A stretch of 64,000 bases of DNA from Povalibacter uvarum (GTDB lineage: Bacteria > Pseudomonadota > Gammaproteobacteria > Steroidobacterales > Steroidobacteraceae): positions 372,001 through 436,000 of the forward strand of contig NZ_JACHHZ010000005.1 of NCBI RefSeq assembly GCF_014202975.1, read 5' to 3'. The position numbers and the translations under genes were made by a program. Positions 16,144 to 23,515 of this stretch are shown in pieces. The notes beneath the pieces are model-generated. The model saw only the letters and a list, made by a program, of their open reading frames with translations. It was not told the origin of the DNA and ran no database searches. Each line of letters starts with the position of its first letter. Positions within the stretch are counted from its first letter, which is position 1.

Positions 16144-16896
16144 ATGGCGGATTCGAAAACCCTGGTGCGCAACCTGAAAGCGCGACTGCGGGCCGACGAC
16201 GTGACCTATCGCGAGCTCGCGAAGCGGCTGGGCGTCAGCGAGCCCACGATCAAGCGCGATCTCAGCCGTGGTGCGTTCACGCTGCAGCGGCTCGATCGCA
16301 TCTGCGAAGTACTCGACGTCGCGCTCGAGGATCTGCTGCAGGATCCGCAGGAGAGCCGGCTGATCACGCGGCTGAGCGACGAGCAGGAGCGGATGCTCGT
16401 GGCCAATCCGAAGCTCCTGCTGGTGACCTACCTGATCGTCAACGACTGGAAATTCCCGGAGATCGTATCGACGTTCCAGATCAGCGATGCGGAGCTCATC
16501 GATCTGGTGCTGAAGCTCGAGAAGCTGGGCATCGCGGAATTCCGCAAGCCGCAGCGGCTGCGCAAGCGGACATCGAGAAATTTCTCGTGGCGCAAGGATG
16601 GACCCATCCATGGATTCTTCGTGCGACGCGTCGCGCCGGAGTTCTTCAATGCCGGCTTCGACGGCGACGGCGACGAGTTCCGGTTCATCGGCGGTCTGCT
16701 GTCGAAGGATTCGCTGCGGCGATTCAAGTCCGGTATCGAGCGACTCGCCGCGGAATTCGAAGTGCTTGCCCACAACGACGCGCGGCTGCCGCTCGATGAT
16801 CGCAACGGCTGCACGGCGATCCTTGCGCTGCGCGCCTGGGAGTTCTCGGAGTTCACCCGGCTGCGGCGGACCGCCCAGGCGGGCAGGCGCCGCTGA
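16144..16896 (+). CDS. XRE-type transcriptional regulator
   Basis: A 250-residue protein. Residues about 8-62 form a Cro/C1-type helix-turn-helix, with TYRELAKRLGVSEPTIKRDL covering the recognition helix region and TLQRLDRICEVLDVALEDLL completing the five-helix domain. The remaining 180 residues do not match a sensor domain I recognise. They contain a second helical motif (WKFPEIVSTFQISDAELIDL) that looks like a second small winged-helix or HTH, then a beta-rich tail. GGAGGG stands before the ATG at 16144. It is divergent from the ketosynthase operon with a 144-bp shared promoter region, so it is the likely regulator of that operon, though its ligand is unknown. Confidence 0.85.
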   Translation: MADSKTLVRNLKARLRADDVTYRELAKRLGVSEPTIKRDLSRGAFTLQRLDRICEVLDVALEDLLQDPQESRLITRLSDEQERMLVANPKLLLVTYLIVNDWKFPEIVSTFQISDAELIDLVLKLEKLGIAEFRKPQRLRKRTSRNFSWRKDGPIHGFFVRRVAPEFFNAGFDGDGDEFRFIGGLLSKDSLRRFKSGIERLAAEFEVLAHNDARLPLDDRNGCTAILALRAWEFSEFTRLRRTAQAGRRR

Positions 16897-16900
16897 CGTC

Positions 16901-17464
16901 TCAATCCGTCGTCGCCGGCACCAACAGCCCGGGCATCAGCAATTCCAGCATGACGAGCAGCAACATCGCGCCGCCCAGAATGGCGAAGATCCAGTTCGCG
17001 GCGGAGAACGATCCATTGCGATCGTGGGTCGGCGCCACCTGCTCGTTGTAGCGATTCACCTGCAGCTGTACCGGCACGAACACGAGACAGGCCAGGATCG
17101 AAATCAGCCAGTACGGATCAGGCAGGTTCGACAGGAACTGACTCAGGATCCAGAAGCTCGCCAACGGTCCGGCGGCAAATGTGGTCCCGGTGACCGCATC
17201 CGTGTCGCGGCGAATGCGATCGAAGCATTGGTAGCAGAAGAAGATGCTGAAGATCGAACGCATCGCCGGCATGATGGTGCTGCCATCGCGCTGCTTGATC
17301 CGGCGCCAGTTCTGATAGAACCAGTAGATCTGGTAGAGGCCGAACGTGCACATCATCAGCACGATGAGCTTGGTCACCGAAACGGCGAAATACGGTGCCT
17401 CTTCGACGGCTTCAGGAATGTCTTCGACAACAGCCGCCGGGGGTGCGTAGGGATTGCCGCTCAT
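16901..17464 (-). CDS. DUF4234-like integral membrane protein
   Basis: A 187-residue inner-membrane protein with four hydrophobic segments. The N-terminus (MSGNPYAPPAAVVED) is cytoplasmic, Pro/Ala-rich and typical of small bacterial membrane proteins that start NPYAPP. KLIVLMMCTFGLYQIYWFYQ followed by NWRRIKQRDG resembles the DUF4234 signature (G-x-Y-x-x-Y-W). The last segment is ANWIFAILGGAMLLLVML. Function is unknown. It converges on the XRE gene with a 4-bp gap. The start at 17464 is preferred over 17482 because it begins the NPYAPP tail directly. Confidence 0.75.
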   Translation of the reverse strand: MSGNPYAPPAAVVEDIPEAVEEAPYFAVSVTKLIVLMMCTFGLYQIYWFYQNWRRIKQRDGSTIMPAMRSIFSIFFCYQCFDRIRRDTDAVTGTTFAAGPLASFWILSQFLSNLPDPYWLISILACLVFVPVQLQVNRYNEQVAPTHDRNGSFSAANWIFAILGGAMLLLVMLELLMPGLLVPATTD

Positions 17465-17647
17465 CGTGACTGGTTCCCGCAATTCTATTTCTTATGTCGC
17501 ACGCTCGTTGCGAATGAGGTCGCGATCACGACGTGCATGCGCACACTACACGGGATGCGGCCGCGGTGACAATGACCTGCGCCGTGATCCGGCGCACGGT
17601 CTTGTTCGATGGTTCTCGCGACCGATCGGGCCGCGGGCGGCGTTTCT

Positions 17648-18838
17648 TTATCCGCCGATCTCGCTCTTGAGCAGCGCGCCGAGCTTCGCGATTCCTTCCT
17701 CGATCTTGGCTTGCGGCACCGTGACGAAGGACAGGCGCAGCGTGTTCGACTGAGGCTCGTTCGCGAAGAAGGGCGCGCCCGGTACGAACGCGACGTTCTG
17801 CGCGATCGCCTTGTCGAGCAGCTTCATGCTGTCGACGCCTTTCGGCAGTTTCACCCAGATGAACATGCCGCCCTCCGGTTCGTTCCACTGAACGCTCGCG
17901 GGGAAGTGATGCTTCATCGCCTCCAGCATCACGCGGCACTGGCTGGCGTAGAGCTCGCGGATCTTCGGAATGTGATCGTCGAGGAAGCCGGTCTTGATGG
18001 CTTCGTGGACCACGCGCTGTGTGAAGCTCGGTGTGTGCAAGTCCGCGGCCTGCTTCGCCTGCACGAGTTTCCCGTGCAGCTTTTCCGGAGCGATGAGGTA
18101 ACCGACGCGGAAGCCCGGGGCGAACACCTTCGAGAACGAGCCCATGTGCACGACGCCCTGCGGATTCATCGAAAGCAGCGTCGGCAACTGTTCACCCTTG
18201 TAGGAGAGTGCGCCGTACGGATCGTCTTCGAGCAGGAGCAGGCCCGCTTCGCCGGCGATCTTCGTGAGCTGCTGGCGGCGGTCCGTCGGCAAGCGACGGC
18301 CCGTGGGATTCTGGAAGTTGGGCAGGCAGTACATGAAGCGCGCGCCATCGGTGAGATCGCGTGTGAGTGCGCTCGGAATCGGGCCGCTGTCGTCGGAAGG
18401 CACGGACACGAATGTCGGCTCCGACAAGGAGAATGCCTGCAACGCGCCAAGGTACGTCGGCGTCTCGACCAGCACGCGACTGCCCACATCGATGAGCACC
18501 TTGCCGAGCAGATCGAGGCCCTGCTGCGAGCCCGTCGTGATCAGCACCTGGTTCACGCCGATCTTCACGCCGTCCTTGCTGTAGCGCTCCGCAACCCATT
18601 CGCGCAGCGGCAGATAGCCTTCGGTCGGGCCGTACTGCAGCGCCGGTGACGGCGCCGTCGTCAGAATGTCCTCGCAAGCCTTGCGAATGCGGTCGACCGG
18701 GAACGTTGCGGGGGAGGGCAATCCACCGGCAAACGAAATGACTTCGGGCCGCTCGGTGACTTTGAGGATTTCGCGAATGGCCGAGCTGGTCAGTTTTCGC
18801 GCGCGTTCAGAAAAGGTCCACGACATGGCTGTGCTCAT
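17648..18838 (-). CDS. PLP-dependent aminotransferase, class I (LysN/MocR-like)
   Basis: A 396-residue fold-type I aminotransferase. FAGGLPSPATFP at the start, ALQYGPTEGYLPLREW, TTGSQQGLDLLGKV and CLPNFQNPTGRRLP match 2-aminoadipate aminotransferase-like enzymes and the enzyme half of MocR regulators. The PLP lysine is in MGSFSKVFAPGFRVGY, and DDPYG holds the Asp and Tyr that contact the pyridine ring. Relatives transaminate 2-aminoadipate, aromatic or branched amino acids; the substrate cannot be decided. No helix-turn-helix domain precedes it. Two ATG starts, 18838 and 18826, are possible. Confidence 0.88.
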   Translation of the reverse strand: MSTAMSWTFSERARKLTSSAIREILKVTERPEVISFAGGLPSPATFPVDRIRKACEDILTTAPSPALQYGPTEGYLPLREWVAERYSKDGVKIGVNQVLITTGSQQGLDLLGKVLIDVGSRVLVETPTYLGALQAFSLSEPTFVSVPSDDSGPIPSALTRDLTDGARFMYCLPNFQNPTGRRLPTDRRQQLTKIAGEAGLLLLEDDPYGALSYKGEQLPTLLSMNPQGVVHMGSFSKVFAPGFRVGYLIAPEKLHGKLVQAKQAADLHTPSFTQRVVHEAIKTGFLDDHIPKIRELYASQCRVMLEAMKHHFPASVQWNEPEGGMFIWVKLPKGVDSMKLLDKAIAQNVAFVPGAPFFANEPQSNTLRLSFVTVPQAKIEEGIAKLGALLKSEIGG

Positions 18839-19080
18839 TGCTGGGTGCAGGCCGGACCGGCTGCGCGCGCATAGTAAGGGAACACCCCAGCCCGGCGCAG
18901 CCGCAGAAATCCTGAAATCCGGCAGTACAGTGCACGCTGTGTACAAGGGAATTCCCGGCTATTCAGGCGCTTCGGCGCGCCCTGGCTCTCTCGCCCCGTA
19001 TTTGTGGCTCCTTCGAGCGATGTCGCGTTCGTGTGCGGCGCGGAAGATGTACACAGTCGACCCATCCACGAAGAGGTTCC

Positions 19081-19821
19081 ATGAACTCGTTTTTCCGCGT
19101 GGCCGCTGCCATGGCCCTGATTTCCTGCGGCTCCGCCGCTGTCGCGAGCCCCGAAGCAGACTCGCGGCTCGCGACTGCGATCATGTCGAGCGATGTCGAA
19201 ATGGCCCGTGCCGCGCTCGATGCCGGCGCTGACATCAATGGTGATCTGGGCGAAGGACGCACGCCGCTCATCACCGCGGTCATGGCTCGCAAACCGATTG
19301 CGGTGAAGGTGCTGCTCGACGAGGGCGCCGATCCGAATCGCAGTGCGGGTGGCGCAATCGGCAATGCGGTTACCGCGGCGTTCTTTGCGATGAACGGCAC
19401 CGCGTTGACCGGGCGCACGGATGAACCGGATCCCAAGCAACAGGCCGAAGCGTTGAACGTGTTGCGACTCGTCGCAGCGAAGCGTCCTGATTGCAACGTG
19501 CTCGTCAGTCGCGGACCGACGCGAGTGACGGCGCTGATGATGGCGGCAGAAGCCGGAGTGCCGGAGGCGGTGAAGATTCTGCTCGAAGCCGGCGCTTCGC
19601 CGAACGTTGCGAATGACGGGAAGTACACCGCGCTTCACTATGCCGTGGGGCGTCCGCCGGTCTGGTCACAGGCTTCGTCAGCGGATCGCGTGCAGATCGT
19701 GAAGCTGTTGCTCGCTGCGGGAGCGCAGCGCGATCGCAAGGGAGCGGATGGTCTCGATGCAATCGAGCGCGCGAAGCGAAGTGGAAATCAGGCGGTGGTG
19801 GAGACGCTGGCGGCGAGATGA
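19081..19821 (+). CDS. Exported ankyrin-repeat protein
   Basis: A 246-residue protein with a signal peptide cleaved after about SCGSAAVAS. About five ankyrin repeats follow, recognisable as MARAALDAGADIN, AVKVLLDEGADPN, AVKILLEAGASPN and IVKLLLAAGAQRD, with T-P-L-I or T-A-L-x helix starts. Such proteins mediate protein binding, here in the periplasm. The TGA stop is the first three bases of a 21-bp tandem repeat. Confidence 0.85.
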   Translation: MNSFFRVAAAMALISCGSAAVASPEADSRLATAIMSSDVEMARAALDAGADINGDLGEGRTPLITAVMARKPIAVKVLLDEGADPNRSAGGAIGNAVTAAFFAMNGTALTGRTDEPDPKQQAEALNVLRLVAAKRPDCNVLVSRGPTRVTALMMAAEAGVPEAVKILLEAGASPNVANDGKYTALHYAVGRPPVWSQASSADRVQIVKLLLAAGAQRDRKGADGLDAIERAKRSGNQAVVETLAAR

Positions 19822-19880
19822 ATCGCCGCGGTCGTCGAGTGAATCGCCGCGGTCGTCGAGTGAGTCGCCGCAGTCGTCAT
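19819..19880. repeat. 21-bp tandem repeat, 2.9 copies
   Basis: Two identical 21-bp units (19819-19839, 19840-19860; TGAATCGCCGCGGTCGTCGA plus G) and a diverged third (19861-19880) run in tandem. The first unit begins at the TGA of the ankyrin gene and the third merges into a dRS3-like palindrome. Confidence 0.85.
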
Positions 19881-19974
19881 TCCCGCGAAAGCGGGAATCC
19901 ATGCCTTGTTCTGCCTACTGGCTAGCCTGCTAGCTGGCCAGCCCGATGGATCCCCGCTTTCGCGGGGATGACGG
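19875..19974. repeat. Composite element: dRS3-like pair enclosing a GCTAGC palindrome
   Basis: Inverted dRS3-like arms at 19875-19903 and 19945-19974 enclose a copy of the GCTAGC palindromic repeat at 19918-19943. Two repeat families are therefore nested at one site between the ankyrin gene and the phosphotransferase operon. Confidence 0.75.
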
Positions 19975-19981
19975 CGGTCAC

Positions 19982-21067
19982 CTAGAACACCTGCCCCCGC
20001 GCAATCGACACCGCAAACTCGAGCAACCCCTCTCCCAGCTCTGCGAACGCCGCGTAACGCGGATCCTGCGTTTCACCGCTGCGCCACCGCGCATGCAGTT
20101 GCTGAAAGATGACTGCGGTGCGTAGTTGCGCAAGCACGCGATGGAAGCGGAAATCGGAGAGGTCCCGGCCCAGCGCACGCGCATAGCGCAATGCAGCTTG
20201 TTCGCGAGAGGGAAATCCAGGCTGCGCCGTCGGCATCTGAGCCATCTGATGCATCGCGGGCGGGTCGTTACGCTCCGTCCAGTAACTCAGCAGGATCGCC
20301 AGGTCGTACAGGCCGTCGCCTCGTGTGCCCTGATCCCAGTCGAGCACCGCGAGCGGCCGTAGCGATTGCGGATCGAGCAGCACGTTGTCGAGCTTGAAGT
20401 CGTTGTGCAGCAGTACGGCGCCGTGACTCTCGATCTGGTGTTCGCGCAGCCAATGAGCGAGCTCGATGATCAGCTGTTGTGTGCCCGCGCTGGCCCACCC
20501 TTCGACCGCGAGGCTCGCGCGCTTGATCCAGCCCTCCGCGGCTCGCACCAGGAAGCCGTTCGGTTTGCCGAGATTCTCGAGACCGATAGCGGCGACATCG
20601 ACACGATGCAGTTCGGCCAGCAGATCGACGAGTGTTTCACCCAGTCGCTGAGCGACTGCCGCATCGCGACAGAAGGGTTCGGGCAGCGAGTCGCGCACGG
20701 AAATACCAGCTCGGTATTCGACGATCTGGAACGGCACGCCGATGACGCGTGCGTCTTCGCACAGATGCAGCCCACGAGGAGCGAGAGGGAACCGCTCCCA
20801 GAGTCGCGACAGGATCCGGAACTCGCGCCCCATGTCGTAAGCACCCGGCGGCCAGGGGCCGCGAGGCGGTCGACGCAGCACGGCCGGTTTGCCGTCGATA
20901 TGAATGAGGTAGTTGAGATTGGCGAAGCCGCCGGCGAACTGCTGCGGGTCTGTATCGAGGCGAAGCTGCATGCCCCGGCTCGCCAGATACTCCTCCAGCT
21001 GCCGCCAATGCTGCGGCACCGTTTCGATCCGGTGACGCATCGGCTGAGGTGCGGCGATGGTAGTCAT
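19982..21067 (-). CDS. APH-family phosphotransferase, acyl-CoA catabolism type
   Basis: A 361-residue kinase-fold protein. LLHNDFKLDNVLL is the catalytic loop (Brenner motif) and LAVLDWDQGTRGDGLYDLA the metal-binding Asp segment. The N-lobe has FAGGFANLNYLIHID and AVLRRPP with the ATP-binding Lys replaced by Arg. This subfamily (often called ACAD10-like) typically sits next to acyl-CoA dehydrogenases and enoyl-CoA hydratases, and acts on hydroxy-acyl intermediates in eukaryotic relatives. It is the last gene of an operon with the hydratase and thiolase-like genes. GTG at 21070 and ATG at 21067 are both possible starts overlapping the upstream stop. Confidence 0.8.
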   Translation of the reverse strand: MTTIAAPQPMRHRIETVPQHWRQLEEYLASRGMQLRLDTDPQQFAGGFANLNYLIHIDGKPAVLRRPPRGPWPPGAYDMGREFRILSRLWERFPLAPRGLHLCEDARVIGVPFQIVEYRAGISVRDSLPEPFCRDAAVAQRLGETLVDLLAELHRVDVAAIGLENLGKPNGFLVRAAEGWIKRASLAVEGWASAGTQQLIIELAHWLREHQIESHGAVLLHNDFKLDNVLLDPQSLRPLAVLDWDQGTRGDGLYDLAILLSYWTERNDPPAMHQMAQMPTAQPGFPSREQAALRYARALGRDLSDFRFHRVLAQLRTAVIFQQLHARWRSGETQDPRYAAFAELGEGLLEFAVSIARGQVF

Positions 21068-21834
21068 CACTCTCCCCGGAAGCGTGGCGAGCGCCGCTCG
21101 GCGAAGGCACGAATGCCTTCGGCCACGTCGTTGGTGCGAACGAGGAGCGATTGAGTGTCGCTTTCCCAGGCCAGCATCGTGTCAAGCGAGAGCGGCAGGC
21201 GCGAAAGAATGGCCTTCGTCGTCGAGATCGTTGCCGGTGGTGCAAGCGCCAGACGCTGAGCAAGTGCGACAGCAGCATCGAATACGTGTCCCGACTCCAC
21301 GAATCGATCGATCAGTTGCAGTGCGTGCGCCTTTTCACCCTTGATCGGATCGCAAAGCATGAGCATCTCGCGCGCTTTCGCGATCCCAACTCGCTGCGGC
21401 AGCGTCCATAGCAAGCCGTAGTCCGGCGTGAGGCCGACGCGACCGAACGCTGCGCAGAACGTCGTCGTTTCATCGCCCACGACGAAGTCACAAGCCATCG
21501 CGAGCGAGAAGCCCGCCCCGTACGCGTTCCCTTCGACGGCAGCGACGACGGGCAGGCGGCCGCCGACCAATGCACGAACCGATCGATGGCCAACCCCCAT
21601 GGCCTGGCGCATCGCGAGCGGCGTGACAGTCATCGAGCTCAAATCGCCGCCAGCGCAGAACTGCTTGCCGCCGTAGAGCACGAGTGCACGGAGCGACAGA
21701 TCGTCCTGCAGCTCGGTGAGCGTCTTCGACAGCGCTGAATACAGCTTTTCGCCGAGCGCGTTGCGCTTCTCCGGCATGTGGAGAGTGACGATCGCGACGT
21801 CGTCGCGGCGATCGACGAGAACAGGTTCGCTCAT
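21067..21834 (-). CDS. Enoyl-CoA hydratase/isomerase family protein
   Basis: A 255-residue crotonase-fold protein. GGKQFCAGGDLSSM forms the first oxyanion-hole strand and VVAAVEGNAYGAGFSLAMAC the second. FGRVGLTPDYGLLWTLPQRV covers the region of the second catalytic acid, where the usual Glu is replaced by Asp or neighbouring residues. Substrate is some enoyl-CoA. The start overlaps the thiolase-like gene by 4 bp and the stop overlaps the phosphotransferase start. Confidence 0.85.
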   Translation of the reverse strand: MSEPVLVDRRDDVAIVTLHMPEKRNALGEKLYSALSKTLTELQDDLSLRALVLYGGKQFCAGGDLSSMTVTPLAMRQAMGVGHRSVRALVGGRLPVVAAVEGNAYGAGFSLAMACDFVVGDETTTFCAAFGRVGLTPDYGLLWTLPQRVGIAKAREMLMLCDPIKGEKAHALQLIDRFVESGHVFDAAVALAQRLALAPPATISTTKAILSRLPLSLDTMLAWESDTQSLLVRTNDVAEGIRAFAERRSPRFRGE

Positions 21835-23351
21835 GCAGCATTCCAGGTCAGTAGTCCATCATCGCCCCGGCTGGTATGGCCGGGGGCTCCAATCGGCGAA
21901 GCATTCGCTGCAGTGAGCCGGGCGAGCGCGCGGGCATCGTCTGGTCGAACGCGTGCCATCAACCGTGCACCGGCCGTCGTTCTCGCGATGACGGTGCCGA
22001 ATTCCGGCGCGCCGTGTCGGTCGTATACGACCGTGAACGTCTCGATCGCAGCCGGACCTTCGTAGTCCTCGATCAACGATGGCACTTCGCCGCGGCGACT
22101 GTTCGCGATCGATTGCACGCTCGGATCGGTCTCGAGTACGTTCTGCGATGGCGCGAACGTGGACAGGATCAGTGCGTGATGCTTGGTGACGTACTCGCCC
22201 TGGCCATACAGCAACGCGAGCTTTCCGGGTTGCGTGCGCAGTTGTCGTACGAGCCCGGCAGCAGCATGAGTCATGTAGTTGTTGAGCGGCGCACCGAAGA
22301 AACTCAGTCCACCCGTTGAAGTCATCCGCGCATCGGCGGGCAGACCGAGACGGCGCCGCGCCATCTTCGGCACGATGGGGAAGCAGCTGTAGAGCTCCAC
22401 CAGTGCGAATCGCGAAGCATCGCCGCCTGCTTGTGCGAGAACAGCATCGAGCACCGCGTCCTGAGCCGATGAGTGCTGGTACTGATCGCGTTGCAGGTAG
22501 TCCGTCGGTTCGTTCGCGCTGGCGCCCGACCACACATAAATGAGTCTCTGCGGTGCGATGCCGAGTTCGCGCGCCCTCGCCAGGGAAGTCACCAGCACCG
22601 CCGCGCCTTGATTCACGAATGGGTTCGCGACCATGTGCTTCGTGTACGGCCACGCGATCGGTCGGTTGTCCGGTGCCGGCGTTGCGATCTGCTGCGGTGT
22701 GAAGCGCTGTTGCAGCCAGGAGTAGGGATTGTCGGCGGCGACCGCGGAGTATCGCGACCACAGCTCAGCTGATTCCTGTTGTGCCTGCGCAGGTGTCTGA
22801 CCCCACGCAGCAGTCGCTGCGTTTTCGTACAACGGATAGATCTGCACCGGCTGCATCATTCCGTGACGGACGGCGACCGGATGACACAGATCCTTGCCGC
22901 GAACCAGCTTCGCGTGCGCATCACGTGCTTCCCAGGGCAGCGAAACGCCTGCTTTGGCAGCGGCTGCGGCGCTGTGTGCGGCTTCCGCTCCAACGATTGC
23001 GCATACGGCGCTTTCGCCACTCGCGATTCGTCGGGCTGCTTCGTGAATGAATCGCACGGGGCTCTCGCCGCCAGCGGTCCCGTAGAACTGCCGTCGAGGT
23101 TTGTGGCCGATACGCGCAGTCAGCAGCGACAACGCATCGGTGTAAGGCCAGGAGTACTCGGCAACGACGTCGAGCGAGTCCAGTTGCCGCAGAAGCGCGG
23201 AGCCGTTGCCCGTCGCATCCGATGCTGCTCTCTGCAGCGCCTGTTCCATCAACGCGATCGGCTCCAGGGCGAGCGCGAGGTCGCCTGGCTTGTCAGTGAT
23301 TTCACCGATACCGACGATGACGGGAGTTCGATCTGGCGGGAGGGCTGACAT
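21831..23351 (-). CDS. Thiolase-superfamily protein lacking the nucleophilic Cys
   Basis: A 506-residue protein of the acetyl-CoA acetyltransferase/SCP-x thiolase superfamily. PVIVGIGEITDKPGD opens the fold and GESAVCAIVGAEAAHSAA corresponds to the helix after the active site. VELYSCFPIVPKMARRRLGL is the equivalent of the NEAFA region and TGGLSFFGAPLNNYMTHA the GHPxGxSG region. The segment where classical thiolases carry the acyl-accepting Cys reads FYGTAGGESPVRF, with no Cys. Proteins of this kind are common in steroid and lipid clusters but poorly characterised. It is the first gene of a three-gene operon. Confidence 0.78.
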   Translation of the reverse strand: MSALPPDRTPVIVGIGEITDKPGDLALALEPIALMEQALQRAASDATGNGSALLRQLDSLDVVAEYSWPYTDALSLLTARIGHKPRRQFYGTAGGESPVRFIHEAARRIASGESAVCAIVGAEAAHSAAAAAKAGVSLPWEARDAHAKLVRGKDLCHPVAVRHGMMQPVQIYPLYENAATAAWGQTPAQAQQESAELWSRYSAVAADNPYSWLQQRFTPQQIATPAPDNRPIAWPYTKHMVANPFVNQGAAVLVTSLARARELGIAPQRLIYVWSGASANEPTDYLQRDQYQHSSAQDAVLDAVLAQAGGDASRFALVELYSCFPIVPKMARRRLGLPADARMTSTGGLSFFGAPLNNYMTHAAAGLVRQLRTQPGKLALLYGQGEYVTKHHALILSTFAPSQNVLETDPSVQSIANSRRGEVPSLIEDYEGPAAIETFTVVYDRHGAPEFGTVIARTTAGARLMARVRPDDARALARLTAANASPIGAPGHTSRGDDGLLTWNAA

Positions 23352-23515
23352 TCACTCGTTCTCTTTACGTTGGTTATCGTGCCTGTGCACCGCAATCGAT
23401 AAATCGTCAGTTCAGACGATGTACAAAAACGGGGCCTGTCCTAGCGTACCTATCGCCCGCGGAGGACTCCGCGGGCATCACAGATCGATAAACGACGATT
23501 GCGGGGGACAGGACC

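Noticed and set aside
16000-16773. N-terminal extension of the ketosynthase fusion to 872 residues
   Set aside because: The extra 258 residues are antisense to the XRE gene and have no domain; the KASIII fold begins properly at the ATG at 15999.
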